Positions 1 to 8,650 of a DNA stretch of 64,000 bases are shown here, piece by piece. Positions within the stretch are counted from its first letter, which is position 1; each line of letters starts with the position of its first letter. The stretch is taken from assembly GCF_019203985.1 (NCBI RefSeq), contig NZ_JAGSPD010000001.1, forward strand, positions 248,001 to 312,000, in the 5' to 3' direction. This DNA comes from Winogradskyella luteola. Lineage in GTDB: Bacteria; Bacteroidota; Bacteroidia; Flavobacteriales; Flavobacteriaceae. The notes beneath the pieces are model-generated. The model was given only the letters and a program-made list of their open reading frames with translations, was not told the origin of the DNA and did not search any database. A program made the position numbers and the translations under genes.

Positions 1-510
1 GAAACTAAACGTCTAATCCTTAGGCCCGTTACTATGGATGATGCACAGGATCTATTTGAAATGGATTCTAACCCTAAAGTCCATCTATATCTAGGCAATA
101 ATCCCATTAAATCGATTGACCAGTCTAAAGCTATGATTAAAGATATTCTTTCGCAGTATGAGAAATTTAGAATCGGTAGATTTGGTGTCATAGAAAAAAT
201 TACTAATGAATTCTTAGGTTGGTCTGGTTTAAAGTATGAAAGAGAACTTAGAAAAGAATTCAATTACTATGATTTAGGTTATAGACTCAAAGAAGAGTTT
301 TGGGGATATGGTTATGCCACGGAATCTGCCATAGCTTCCCTAGAGTTTGGTTTTAAAGACTTAAAACTCAAAGAAATCTGCGCAGCAGCTGATGTTGATC
401 ATATCGCTTCCAATACTATCCTAAAAAAGATAGGCATGCAACCTTCGGGGACTTTCACCTGCGAAGCCGACTCATGTAATTGGTACACTTTGAAAAACCC
501 TTACATATAA
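1..510 (+). CDS. GNAT family N-acetyltransferase, 5' end outside the window
   Basis: The reading frame is open from the first base, so the gene begins upstream; 169 residues are visible. The first residues (ETKRLILRP) are the usual opening of a RimJ/RimL-type GNAT protein, which normally starts only a few residues earlier. The segment GYRLKEEFWGYGYATE near residue 90 is the acetyl-CoA pyrophosphate-binding motif A, followed by a SNTILKKIGM segment typical of the family. Proteins of this type transfer acetyl from acetyl-CoA to an amino group of a protein or small molecule; the substrate cannot be told. An internal ATG at 34 would remove the first beta strand, so I do not take it as the start. 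A terminator follows at once. Confidence 0.8.
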   Translation, partial: ETKRLILRPVTMDDAQDLFEMDSNPKVHLYLGNNPIKSIDQSKAMIKDILSQYEKFRIGRFGVIEKITNEFLGWSGLKYERELRKEFNYYDLGYRLKEEFWGYGYATESAIASLEFGFKDLKLKEICAAADVDHIASNTILKKIGMQPSGTFTCEADSCNWYTLKNPYI

Positions 511-511
511 C

Positions 512-535
512 AAAACCCCTTTTTCAAGAGGTTTT
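512..535. terminator. Rho-independent terminator between convergent genes
   Basis: A 9-bp stem AAAACCCCT / AGAGGTTTT with one mismatch and a 6-base loop. It is A-rich on the left and T-rich on the right, so it can serve both the GNAT gene and the convergent TonB gene. Confidence 0.6.
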
Positions 536-571
536 ATTATCAATCAAGTTAGCCGAATGCATATTGAAGTG

Positions 572-1303
572 TTATTCATTTCTCAATTTAAAATTGATAG
601 GTATACTATAAGGAACCCCAACAGCTCTGTCACGTTGTTTACCTGGTTTCATTTCCGGAAGTAAGCTAATAATACGTTCTGCCTCGGTTTCCAATAAGTT
701 ATCCGGCCCTCTAGTTTTAATTTTTGTGACCTTACCAGTTTTATCAATTAAGAAGTACACAAATACCTTACCTTGTATATTCATTTCTCTAGCGGTTTCT
801 GGGTATCTAAAGTGCTTCTGCAAATGCTCTTTCATTTTTTGTTCAAAACAAGCCTTTAATTCAGCATTATTACCTGTACAACCAGGAAACTGTGGTACTC
901 TCTCAATTACCGTAAAAGGAACTTCAATATCTTCCTCTACTTTTGCTACCCCTACATCCTCTATGCCAACTACTTCTGCACGTACTTCTATAACATCATC
1001 TTGACCTATTTCTGTACTTTCGACAAAAGTTTCTTCAATGTCTTCGACATCTTCAACAATAGTTATGGATTCTGTGACAACCTGCTTAGGTGGTGGAGGA
1101 AGCGGAATGTTAATCGTAGTGATAGGAATATCTTCCTCTATTTGCTCATTAACCATTAAAACATCTATTTTAGTGGCTTCTTTGTCGTAAGTCTTATGTT
1201 CTAATCCTACATACGTAAGAAGTAACATTACGTTTAAGCCAACAGCAAAATATAAACTGCTGTTTCGACCTACATTGGCTTTTGGGTTCTTCTTGAGTTC
1301 CAT
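572..1303 (-). CDS. TonB family energy-transducing protein
   Basis: A 243-residue protein with a cytoplasmic start rich in Lys/Arg, one membrane segment at about residues 17-34, a periplasmic linker and a C-terminal TonB domain from about residue 150 (FRYPETAREMNIQGKVFVYF, then GPDNLLETEAERI). The TonB domain docks on the TonB box of outer-membrane receptors and passes on energy from ExbB/ExbD. The linker holds a short PLPPPPK stretch but is otherwise strongly acidic rather than the usual Pro/Lys-rich rod. The cysteine pair in FPGCTGNNAELKACF is common in Bacteroidota TonB proteins. The gene lies on the same strand as the TonB-dependent receptor at 1542-3692, which suggests a functional pair, although 238 bases separate them. 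No ExbB/ExbD gene is in the window. Confidence 0.85.
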   Translation of the reverse strand: MELKKNPKANVGRNSSLYFAVGLNVMLLLTYVGLEHKTYDKEATKIDVLMVNEQIEEDIPITTINIPLPPPPKQVVTESITIVEDVEDIEETFVESTEIGQDDVIEVRAEVVGIEDVGVAKVEEDIEVPFTVIERVPQFPGCTGNNAELKACFEQKMKEHLQKHFRYPETAREMNIQGKVFVYFLIDKTGKVTKIKTRGPDNLLETEAERIISLLPEMKPGKQRDRAVGVPYSIPINFKLRNE

Positions 1304-1541
1304 GACGTTTAATTTTATATTATAAAGTTACTCATCATTAAGCTGAAAAAGCATGACATTTATCATGTTTAACTGAAAACCAACTAACTACACTGATTTC
1401 AGAGGGTTCTTGTTGTATTTTGTGCTCCTAAAGTTATCTCAGATGAAAAGTGCTATTAATAATTTTTCTGGCTAATAGTACTTGAGTTATTTAACGTGTT
1501 TTTTTAGTTGGAGCTACTGAAGGCTACACATTATGCACAAA

Positions 1542-3692
1542 CTATAAATTATCTAACTGATTGTCTGTACCATCTTCACTAATCGTCCAAAAGAAGCCTA
1601 CAAAAAAGAATTGATCTGTAGCTGGGCGCAAAGCTCGTCTGTTAAACTGCCCATTTATATCTGGTGTGTTGGTATACTGGTAACCATTAACATTTTTAAT
1701 ACCAAGTACATTGTTAACCGAGAAGTATAATATTTTCTGTTGATCTAGTAGATAAGCCCAATTGAGACTTAGACTGTTAAAAGCTTTGGTACGCTCGCTT
1801 AAAAACTTGTTGGTATTAGGATTGGTATAAGGTCGCCCAGAAGAGTATCCATAAGCCAAACCTATTTGACTTTTCCAACTATCAATCCAATACTTGCCTA
1901 CAACTGAGAAATTGTGTTTAGTAGCGAAATTAGGTTGGGCAGAATTTTCAAAATTTCTATGGTTGCGCTGTGTGTCTAAATACGAATAGCTTATCCAATA
2001 ATCTAAATTTTTAACACCTGTATTATCACGCCAAAATATATCGATACCCTGAGCATAACCATCACCTGACGAATCAAAGTTGCTTTCAAAACTTGTAAAT
2101 TCAGTATCAAACTTTACTAGGTTATCATAATCTTTTCTATAAGCTTCAGCTCTAAATATCTTACCATTATTAACATATTGATAGTTGAGAATATAATGCG
2201 ATGTTTTTTGTGCTTTAAGATCTTGTTCAAACTTTAAAATAGAACTGTTTGGGTTTTGAAAAAAGTTACCGTAGGCCAACGACACCTGTCCATTCTTTGA
2301 GGTTTTATAAGCCAAAGCAGCTCTAGGAGCGAAATCAGCTGTGCTAAATATTGAGCTATAATCTGCTCTCATCCCTATTTTTAATGCCAGGTCTTTTGAG
2401 AAAATTAAATCAGCTTCGGCAAAACCTGCGGTAATGTTATTTTTAAAACCATAAATTTCGTCAACAGTATCGTCTTTAAAGTTTTCATCAAAATCTGTGA
2501 TGAATTGCTCTGCGCCGAAATTCAACTTAAACCTGCTGCTGAATCGTTTTTTTAACTTCAATTTAAAATGAGCTGAGTTTTCTTTATCTTCAATATCACT
2601 TGTATTGATTCCTACTTCATTTTTAGCATGGGTATAAATTAATCCTGTATTAAGAGTCCAACCATTGCCCAAAACACCTTTATACGATGTATTTAAGTAA
2701 AAATTATCATTGTTCAATTTAAAATTTACACCGTCTTCAAAATTAATATCCTCTTGGGTTACTTCTAAGTTTGTAACATCAAATGCTGCATAAAATTTTA
2801 GCATACCGTTGTTTAGTCGCTTTCTATAAACTGTTTCACCTTGCGCAGCCTGAAAAGGTCTTTCCCAATTGTTGCGATTATTGAATATTTCGAAGTAAGG
2901 CCCTAAATTAATATAGGAAGCATTGAAACTGAGTGATGACTTTTCCCATTTTTGAGTGTTACCCAATGTAGCACCAACTGTCATGATGCCAATATCTGTT
3001 TTTTCTTGGTCTGGTTCATCAACAGTATTCAACAATAAAACACTCGATAAAGCTTGCCCAAATTCTGACGAATAGCCACCTGTGGAAAAGGTAATACCAT
3101 CGAACAAAAATGGAGAATAGCGTCCTCGTGTTGGAATATTATTTGGTGTTGGTGAGTATGGCGTAAAAACACGAATGCCATCAATGAAAATTTGTGTTTC
3201 CCCTGCATCACCACCTCTAACAAATAATCGTCCGTCTTCTGCAACATTAGAGGTTCCTGGCAAGGTTTGCAAAGCCCCTACAAAATCACCCAAGGCACTA
3301 GCAGTCGTAACAACATCTAAAGGTTTTAAAACTGAAACTTTACTGTTATCGTTAGCTTCAAATGTACCTGCGCTCAATACTACAGTATCTAGGGATTCTA
3401 CATCTTCACGCAATTTTACAACAAGATTGGATAGTTTTGAAACCTCATCGACAATGGTTTTGGTTTCAAACGATAGAAACGAAATGATTAAGGATTGTCT
3501 GCCATTTTCTTCTGTAGTAAAGCTAAATTTGCCTTTGTCATCTGTGGTTGCCCCATCGTAAGTACCGTCGAGATAAACATTGGCTCCTATTATCGGTTCA
3601 TTTTTGGCATCGACTACCTTTCCGGTAATGATAGTTTGGGAGTAGCTTAAGGTGATGAAAAATAAGCTGATGATTGTAATTAACTTGTTCAT
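1542..3692 (-). CDS. TonB-dependent receptor with carboxypeptidase-like regulatory domain
   Basis: 716 residues. A signal peptide (about residues 1-18) is followed by a carboxypeptidase-regulatory-like beta-sandwich (GKVVDAKNEPIIGANVYLDG to about residue 95). Next comes a plug domain (about 115-220) with LFVRGGDAGETQIFIDG, and then a 22-strand-type barrel ending in FFFVGFFWTISED. Outer-membrane receptors of this class import large or scarce substrates at the cost of TonB energy. The substrate is unknown; there is no SusD-like partner next to it, so a polysaccharide-utilisation role is not supported. The protein is on the short side for the family. The barrel does not end with the usual aromatic last residue; a short tail (DGTDNQLDNL) follows it. 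Confidence 0.85.
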   Translation of the reverse strand: MNKLITIISLFFITLSYSQTIITGKVVDAKNEPIIGANVYLDGTYDGATTDDKGKFSFTTEENGRQSLIISFLSFETKTIVDEVSKLSNLVVKLREDVESLDTVVLSAGTFEANDNSKVSVLKPLDVVTTASALGDFVGALQTLPGTSNVAEDGRLFVRGGDAGETQIFIDGIRVFTPYSPTPNNIPTRGRYSPFLFDGITFSTGGYSSEFGQALSSVLLLNTVDEPDQEKTDIGIMTVGATLGNTQKWEKSSLSFNASYINLGPYFEIFNNRNNWERPFQAAQGETVYRKRLNNGMLKFYAAFDVTNLEVTQEDINFEDGVNFKLNNDNFYLNTSYKGVLGNGWTLNTGLIYTHAKNEVGINTSDIEDKENSAHFKLKLKKRFSSRFKLNFGAEQFITDFDENFKDDTVDEIYGFKNNITAGFAEADLIFSKDLALKIGMRADYSSIFSTADFAPRAALAYKTSKNGQVSLAYGNFFQNPNSSILKFEQDLKAQKTSHYILNYQYVNNGKIFRAEAYRKDYDNLVKFDTEFTSFESNFDSSGDGYAQGIDIFWRDNTGVKNLDYWISYSYLDTQRNHRNFENSAQPNFATKHNFSVVGKYWIDSWKSQIGLAYGYSSGRPYTNPNTNKFLSERTKAFNSLSLNWAYLLDQQKILYFSVNNVLGIKNVNGYQYTNTPDINGQFNRRALRPATDQFFFVGFFWTISEDGTDNQLDNL

Positions 3693-3816
3693 TTTTTAAT
3701 TTTATTATTCCAAGCCTAGGCAAAGGATTGTTGGTTTTGTGGAGCAAACTTCTACATTATACCATGTCTAAAAAACTCTATTTTACCGAACTGTAAAATT
3801 TAAATGATGAATTGAA

Positions 3817-3824
3817 TATCTTTG
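3817..3824 (+). promoter_or_regulatory. Bacteroidota -7 promoter element (TATCTTTG)
   Basis: Exact match to TAnnTTTG, 29 bases before the ATG at 3854. No clear -33 TTG is seen. It overlaps the region that an extended TTG start at 3812 would use, which argues for the ATG. Confidence 0.5.
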
Positions 3825-3853
3825 GTTGCAATGACCATTTGAAAAAACAAATT

Positions 3854-4528
3854 ATGCTCACTCAAATAGAGAAACAGTTTTCAGTTCTATTTTTTATAAT
3901 CGTTCTGCTCGAACTTATTACGGGAAGTACAGCATCCTTACAATATGTGCATTACATGGTAAAGCCAGCTATTGTAGTTAGTCTTATATTTTTATTTTTA
4001 AAAACTTCTGGGCAACTTTCAAAATCCATAAAACGAATTACACTTTTAGCCTTGCTCTTTTCGTTGCTTGGGGATGTATTGCTAATGTTGGTTGATAGGT
4101 CTCCCCTCTTTTTTACTTTTGGTTTGGTTGCTTTTCTACTGGCCCATGTGATGTATATCTTGGTATTTGTAAAACATGGAAATAAAAAGAAATCTGTATT
4201 GGGGTTTATAGTATTGCTTTTTATATATGCCTCGGGCTTATTTTATTTTTTAAAAGATGGTTTGGGAGATATGCTTATTCCTGTGATTGTATATATGGTT
4301 GTAATTTTAACTATGGCAACAACAGCATTTTTAAGACAGGGAAACACAGATCGATTAAGCTATCTTTTTGTTTTTGCAGGTGCTATATGTTTTATGATTT
4401 CTGATAGCATATTGGCACTCAACAAATTTTATCAACCCATTCCGCTATCGTATATCAGTATAATGGTTACATATGCTTTAGCCCAATATTTAATTATATT
4501 GGGAATTTTAAAGCAAAAAAAGAAGTGA
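3854..4528 (+). CDS. YhhN family membrane protein (lysoplasmalogenase-like)
   Basis: 224 residues from ATG 3854; the frame is open back to a TTG at 3812, but that codon lies upstream of the TATCTTTG promoter element. The protein is almost wholly hydrophobic with seven to eight membrane segments. The family signatures are visible: an early VKPAIVV segment, FSLLGDVLLML in the third helix, LLAHVMYI in the fourth, and AGAICFMISDSILAL near the C-terminus, with the conserved acidic residues (GD, SDS) inside the membrane. YhhN/TMEM86 proteins include enzymes that hydrolyse the vinyl-ether bond of lysoplasmalogens, but most bacterial members are uncharacterised. It converges on the dehydrogenase gene with only two bases between the stop codons. 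Confidence 0.8.
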   Translation: MLTQIEKQFSVLFFIIVLLELITGSTASLQYVHYMVKPAIVVSLIFLFLKTSGQLSKSIKRITLLALLFSLLGDVLLMLVDRSPLFFTFGLVAFLLAHVMYILVFVKHGNKKKSVLGFIVLLFIYASGLFYFLKDGLGDMLIPVIVYMVVILTMATTAFLRQGNTDRLSYLFVFAGAICFMISDSILALNKFYQPIPLSYISIMVTYALAQYLIILGILKQKKK

Positions 4529-4530
4529 AA

Positions 4531-5802
4531 TCACTTTTTAAAAGGTCTAATGATTAGCCTTGCAGCTTTATCAAAATTGATATAGTTATAGGTCCAGTTA
4601 AAGAGTACCACAACACTATTTCTAAAACCAACCAAAGACATTAGGTGAACAAACATCCAAATGAACCAAGCAAAGAAACCACCAAATTTGTAATGTTTTA
4701 AATCCACAACGGCTTTATTACGCCCAATTGTTGCCATTGATCCCTTGTCTTTATATTCAAAAGGGGTCATGGGTTGCTTCTTTATAAGTCGCAATAGATT
4801 TTTGCCCAACAATACTCCTTGTTGAATGGCAGGCTGGGCAACTTGCGGATGACCTTTGGAATATGCTTCGGTTTCCATAAGTGCAATATCACCAATAGCA
4901 AATATATTGTTGTAGCCCTCAACCTGATTAAAACGATTAACACGATAACGGTTTGCATTTTCCATTAAAGCATCAGCTTGCAAGCCTTTTATCGGTGCAC
5001 CAGTAACACCTGCTGCCCAAATTAAAGTTTCGGATTGCAGTTCCAAATCTGAATTTGTGGTTACATTTAAACCATCATAATCCTTTACATACGTATTGCA
5101 ATGCACTTTAACACCCAAAGCCTCTAAAAATCGTTGTGCCTTATTTGATGCTTGTGAACTCATAGGAGGCAATACCCTATCGGCTCCCTCCAAAAGATGG
5201 ATATGCATATCTTTTGAGTCCAAATCTTGGTAATCCCTAGGTAAAATATGATTTTTAAGCTCCGCAATAGCACCAGCCAGCTCAACGCCTGTTGGTCCTC
5301 CACCAACAATAACAAAATTTAAATAAGCTTCACGCTTTTTTCTGGCATCAGCGATTGCAGCTTTTTCAAAATTTTGTAAAATAAGACTTCTTATGTCCAA
5401 GGCTTGAGAAACAGTTTTCATTGGCATGCTATTGGACTCAATCGTTTTATTACCAAAAAAATTGGTTTTAGTGCCCGTGGCTATGACCAAATAATCATAA
5501 CTCAAGTTTCCTATATTGGTAATAATTTCGTTTTGCTCTGGCTCAATCATTTTTACTTCCGCCAAACGAAAAAAAGAAGTTTTATGCTTCTTAATGATTT
5601 TTCGCAGTGGATAGGCTATAGAATCAGGTTCTAATCCTGAACTTGACACTTGATAAAGTAATGGTTGAAATGTGTGGTAGTTATGCTTGTCTATTAAAAC
5701 AACCTGAATATTTTTATTCGCTAATTTTTTAGACAAACTTACACCTGCAAAACCTCCGCCAATAATTACAATTCTTGGCAGATTAGACTTAGGAATATTC
5801 AT
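4531..5802 (-). CDS. NAD(P)/FAD-dependent oxidoreductase, type II NADH dehydrogenase-like
   Basis: 423 residues from the ATG at 5802. The FAD dinucleotide motif IVIIGGGFAGVSLSKKL is at about residues 11-27, the NAD(P) motif FVIVGGGPTGVELAGAIAEL near 160, and the ATG-containing FAD loop YLVIATGTKTNFFG near 105. NNIFAIGDIALM and QPAIQQGVLLGKNL near 300-330 complete the NDH-2 pattern. The C-terminus has hydrophobic, amphipathic segments (FFAWFIWMFVHLMSLVGF) of the kind that attach NDH-2 to the membrane. Known members oxidise NADH and pass electrons to quinone without pumping protons. A longer TTG start at 5829 falls inside the TATCTTTG promoter element, so I reject it. Confidence 0.85.
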   Translation of the reverse strand: MNIPKSNLPRIVIIGGGFAGVSLSKKLANKNIQVVLIDKHNYHTFQPLLYQVSSSGLEPDSIAYPLRKIIKKHKTSFFRLAEVKMIEPEQNEIITNIGNLSYDYLVIATGTKTNFFGNKTIESNSMPMKTVSQALDIRSLILQNFEKAAIADARKKREAYLNFVIVGGGPTGVELAGAIAELKNHILPRDYQDLDSKDMHIHLLEGADRVLPPMSSQASNKAQRFLEALGVKVHCNTYVKDYDGLNVTTNSDLELQSETLIWAAGVTGAPIKGLQADALMENANRYRVNRFNQVEGYNNIFAIGDIALMETEAYSKGHPQVAQPAIQQGVLLGKNLLRLIKKQPMTPFEYKDKGSMATIGRNKAVVDLKHYKFGGFFAWFIWMFVHLMSLVGFRNSVVVLFNWTYNYINFDKAARLIIRPFKK

Positions 5803-5826
5803 TTGGGATAAATAAAATTTCTTACA

Positions 5827-5834
5827 CAAAGATA
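5827..5834 (-). promoter_or_regulatory. -7 promoter element (TATCTTTG on the minus strand) of the NDH-2-like gene
   Basis: CAAAGATA on the plus strand is an exact TAnnTTTG on the minus strand, 24 bases ahead of the ATG at 5802. This leaves a leader of roughly 18 bases. No convincing -33 element. Confidence 0.5.
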
Positions 5835-5874
5835 CGCATTACCAACACCAAAATTTTATTTTTGAACAATTATG

Positions 5875-5891
5875 TAACATAACTTATGTTA
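5875..5891. promoter_or_regulatory. Perfect inverted repeat between divergent genes
   Basis: TAACATAA-C-TTATGTTA, a perfect 8-bp inverted repeat around one base. It sits between the NDH-2-like gene and the sigma factor gene, about 35 bases before the latter. An operator is possible, but no cognate regulator is identified. Confidence 0.3.
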
Positions 5892-5925
5892 TAACTACTA
5901 ATTTGGTAACCAACCATTATATCGA

Positions 5926-6420
5926 TTGAACAAAGAACTCGAACATAGTTTTGTTGAACAGTTGCAAAAGCATCAAAACATTATACATAAGGTATGTCGT
6001 TTATATACCAATAATGCAGATGCGCATAACGATTTGTTTCAGGAAATAACGATTCAGTTGTGGCGTGCATACCCTAAATTTAGAGGAGACTCTAAATTTA
6101 GTACATGGATGTATCGTGTTGGTTTGAATACAGCGATTACACTGTACAGAAAGTCTAAGCGACGTGTTAACACGCAAGAGTTTGACAGTGTTGAGTTTAA
6201 AATAAAAGCTGAAGAGTATGATGATACCGAAGAGCAACAGCTAAAGCTCTTGTACAAAGCAGTACATCAACTAAATGATATTGAAAAAGCCCTGGTATTC
6301 TTGTATTTAGAAGACAAAGACTACAGAGAAATTAGCACGACTTTGGGTATAACGGAAGTGAATGCTCGTGTAAAAATGAATCGTGTAAAAAAGAAATTAA
6401 AAACCATATTAAATCCGTAA
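5926..6420 (+). CDS. ECF-type RNA polymerase sigma factor
   Basis: 164 residues. Region 2 (YTNNADAHNDLFQEITIQLWRAYPKFRG, about residues 26-53) and region 4 (IEKALVFLYLEDKDYREISTTLGI, with the HTH ending NARVKMNRVKKKLK) are both clear. The only start that keeps the first helix is TTG at 5926, giving MNKELEHSFVEQL; the next Met would delete region 2. The following gene, five bases away, encodes a membrane protein with an N-terminal cytoplasmic part, the position in which an anti-sigma factor is usually found. Group IV sigma factors redirect RNA polymerase to envelope-stress or related regulons; the signal is unknown. Confidence 0.85.
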   Translation: MNKELEHSFVEQLQKHQNIIHKVCRLYTNNADAHNDLFQEITIQLWRAYPKFRGDSKFSTWMYRVGLNTAITLYRKSKRRVNTQEFDSVEFKIKAEEYDDTEEQQLKLLYKAVHQLNDIEKALVFLYLEDKDYREISTTLGITEVNARVKMNRVKKKLKTILNP

Positions 6421-6424
6421 GGTT

Positions 6425-7057
6425 ATGGATGAATTAGAATTGTTAAAGAAAGATTGGAAGAATACCGAGACTAAATTTGAAAGCTACTCGGATTCTGAAA
6501 TTTACCCAATGATGCACAAAAAATCGTCTTCAATTGTAAAGACCTTATTTTACATTAGTATTGGCGAATTAGTATTTTGGATTTTAGCCAGTATATTGCC
6601 TTATTTATTGTCTTCTACTTTTCGGGAGAAATTAGACAAAAGTTATGAAAACCCATTGTTTTTAGGGCTCAGCATATTCAGTTATGCAGTTATATTGTTA
6701 TTTATTTACTTATTGTTTAAATCTTATAAATCCATTTCCACTACGGATAGTGCAAAACGATTAATGGAAAGTATATTGAGAACAAGAAAAGTGATTAAAT
6801 ACTATGTGCTATTTAATTTATCGATGATATTTCTTTCAATACCTCTATCTTTTTATTTTGAATATCAAGAAAATCCTGAATTTCATAAAGTCATCACGGA
6901 AGCAACTACAACCCAAATGCTCTTTGTTTACGGAATAATCATATTAGTAGGAGCTGTGTTTTTAATAATAATTTGGCTCTTTTACAGACTTATTTACGGT
7001 ATTCTTTTAAAACGTCTAAACAGGAACTACGATGAATTGAAAAAGTTAGAAGTCTAG
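6425..7057 (+). CDS. Membrane protein, probable anti-sigma partner
   Basis: 210 residues with about 45 soluble N-terminal residues (MDELELLKKDWKNTE), two membrane segments near residues 38-62 and 75-97, and two more near 120-142 and 160-188. Homologues in flavobacteria are often labelled beta-carotene monooxygenase, which I think is wrong because no iron-ligand histidine pattern is present. Being translated directly after an ECF sigma factor, and having a soluble N-terminus ahead of membrane helices, fits a role as the sigma factor's inhibitor. There is no zinc-binding HxxxCxxC anti-sigma motif, so this rests on position only. Confidence 0.5.
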   Translation: MDELELLKKDWKNTETKFESYSDSEIYPMMHKKSSSIVKTLFYISIGELVFWILASILPYLLSSTFREKLDKSYENPLFLGLSIFSYAVILLFIYLLFKSYKSISTTDSAKRLMESILRTRKVIKYYVLFNLSMIFLSIPLSFYFEYQENPEFHKVITEATTTQMLFVYGIIILVGAVFLIIIWLFYRLIYGILLKRLNRNYDELKKLEV

Positions 7058-7157
7058 GAAGTTACCGTTTATTGCACATTATCGAAATGACATGATTTCG
7101 ATTTTAAAAATCGTCAGCCCAGAATTCTTAATTTAAATTATATCAAACTTTAGATTG

Positions 7158-7967
7158 TTACCAATCTCTTAGTTCTTTATTTAAACGCTCCTTCTCCTCT
7201 AATTCTTCTTGTGGAATTACCTTTAAAAATGATGGATGTTGCTCTATGGCATATTCAATTTTTTCAACGATATCTGCAATAGATTCATTTTCATAATCTA
7301 TTTCCAAAGGTTGTTTTACTTCAAAAGATTGATAGATATTTTTCTTTTTAATTCTTAGGCCTTTTTTATCAAACGAACGTCTAAAACCATCAATCACTAT
7401 AGGTACAACCAAAGGTTTATAGGTTTTTATAATATGAGCCGTTCCTTTTCTAATAGGTTTAAAAGGTGTTGTTGTACCTTGTGGAAAGGTTACTACCCAT
7501 CCATCGTCCAAGGCTTTTTTAATTGCGGTAATATCACTCATTTTTACCTGACGATTCACATCTTTACCTTGAGAACGCCAAGTACGCTCAATACTAATAG
7601 AGCCTGTGTAGGCGAAAATTTTAGGAATAAGACCAGATTTCATGGTTTCCTTGGCCGCTACATAGTACATGTTCAGCTTCGGATTCCAGAGATAACCTAC
7701 ATTTTTAATGCTATCCAAACGACCACTCAAACTTGCATTGAATACATGGAACATAGCAATAACATCCGCAAAATAGGTCTGGTGATTAGATATAAACAAC
7801 ACATTGGTATCTGGTAGATTTTTAATGATTTCAGAGCCTTCGATCTGTAAATCATTAAAACCTCTAAAACGGCGATGTGTTAACAACCCCAAGATTCTAA
7901 TCAACCATTTTTTTACCCAAAGGATATGTCCGAAAGGATTTTTTTTAAATAATCCCATAGTTAGCAT
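7158..7967 (-). CDS. 1-acyl-sn-glycerol-3-phosphate acyltransferase (PlsC-like)
   Basis: 269 residues. The catalytic motif NHxxxxD is present as SNHQTYFADV near residue 60. Motif III reads FPQGTTTP near residue 160, with Gln where E. coli-type PlsC has Glu (FPEGT). A third conserved block (VVPIVIDGFRRSF) follows. Such enzymes acylate lysophosphatidate at the membrane in phospholipid synthesis. The Gln form is, from memory, common in a Bacteroidota subgroup of lysophospholipid acyltransferases, so the acyl acceptor may differ. The start could also be the ATG at 7958 (MGLFKKN); both lie downstream of a good promoter at 7985-8014. Confidence 0.8.
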   Translation of the reverse strand: MLTMGLFKKNPFGHILWVKKWLIRILGLLTHRRFRGFNDLQIEGSEIIKNLPDTNVLFISNHQTYFADVIAMFHVFNASLSGRLDSIKNVGYLWNPKLNMYYVAAKETMKSGLIPKIFAYTGSISIERTWRSQGKDVNRQVKMSDITAIKKALDDGWVVTFPQGTTTPFKPIRKGTAHIIKTYKPLVVPIVIDGFRRSFDKKGLRIKKKNIYQSFEVKQPLEIDYENESIADIVEKIEYAIEQHPSFLKVIPQEELEEKERLNKELRDW

Positions 7968-7984
7968 TCAATTTTAGTCAATTA

Positions 7985-8014
7985 CAAAAGTAACAAATAA
8001 GGAACGTTACAAAA
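7985..8014 (-). promoter_or_regulatory. Promoter of the PlsC-like gene (-33 and -7)
   Basis: On the minus strand TTTTG, a 17-base spacer, then TACTTTTG, which matches the Bacteroidota TTTG / TAnnTTTG pattern at both elements. It overlaps the end of the Nudix gene, so the two genes need not form an operon. Confidence 0.6.
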
Positions 8015-8648
8015 CTTGTTTTAACAAGTCTTTCACTTCACCAAGCATCATAGCGGTAGCTCCCCAAACAATATGTCCATTCAATTTAAAAGCTGGCACA
8101 TCTACTTCAACATTAAAAGAAGTTGGTACTCTAGTAGTTGTGGTATTTTTATGATATAAAAAATCTTGAAGTTTTACTTCGATTATGGCTTCCACTTCCT
8201 CATCTTGCTTTACAAACTTAGGAGTTATCTCAGAAACTGCCACAAAAGGATGTACCATAAAGTTACTTGGCGGAATGTATAATGGAGACATGGTTTTAAT
8301 TACATGTACCATATGCTCTGGCACTCCGACCTCTTCTTCTGTTTCTCGAATAGCGGTTATCATTAAACTTTCATCTTCATCTTCAAACTTTCCTCCCGGA
8401 AAGCCAACCTGCGCAGAGTGTACGCCTTTATAAGTTTTACGCAGAATTAAGACCAGGTAGGTTTCTCCTTCAGTATTTGGATAAAATAAAACCAAAACAC
8501 CTGCTTTTTTTGCATTTTTGGCTTTCTCTTTCATTTTTTCGGCTAATTGCAAACGATATGGGGGAGACATTTTAGCATGTGATATTTCGCCAAAAAGGTT
8601 GAGATTCTTTATTTTTACTACAGATTCTAAAAACGTTTTAAATAGCAT
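8007..8648 (-). CDS. Nudix hydrolase, CoA pyrophosphatase-like
   Basis: 213 residues. The Nudix box is clear at about residues 85-109 (GGKFEDEDESLMITAIRETE, then EEVGVP). GVHSAQVGFPGG just before it and the later MSPLYIPPSNFMVHPFVA match the NudL/coenzyme A diphosphatase branch (UPF0035-type motif). These Mg-dependent enzymes cleave CoA or acyl-CoA into 3',5'-ADP and phosphopantetheine. The start codon is only two bases from the start codon of the divergent cyclophilin gene, so its promoter must lie inside that gene. Confidence 0.85.
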   Translation of the reverse strand: MLFKTFLESVVKIKNLNLFGEISHAKMSPPYRLQLAEKMKEKAKNAKKAGVLVLFYPNTEGETYLVLILRKTYKGVHSAQVGFPGGKFEDEDESLMITAIRETEEEVGVPEHMVHVIKTMSPLYIPPSNFMVHPFVAVSEITPKFVKQDEEVEAIIEVKLQDFLYHKNTTTTRVPTSFNVEVDVPAFKLNGHIVWGATAMMLGEVKDLLKQVL

Positions 8649-8650
8649 TT

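Noticed and set aside
6425-7057. Beta-carotene 15,15'-monooxygenase, a label often given to such proteins
   Set aside because: No conserved iron-binding histidines; it is a small four-helix membrane protein.
7098-7112. CGATTTT-A-AAAATCG palindrome as a terminator
   Set aside because: AT-rich short stem without a T-run in the right place; it could be chance in this composition.
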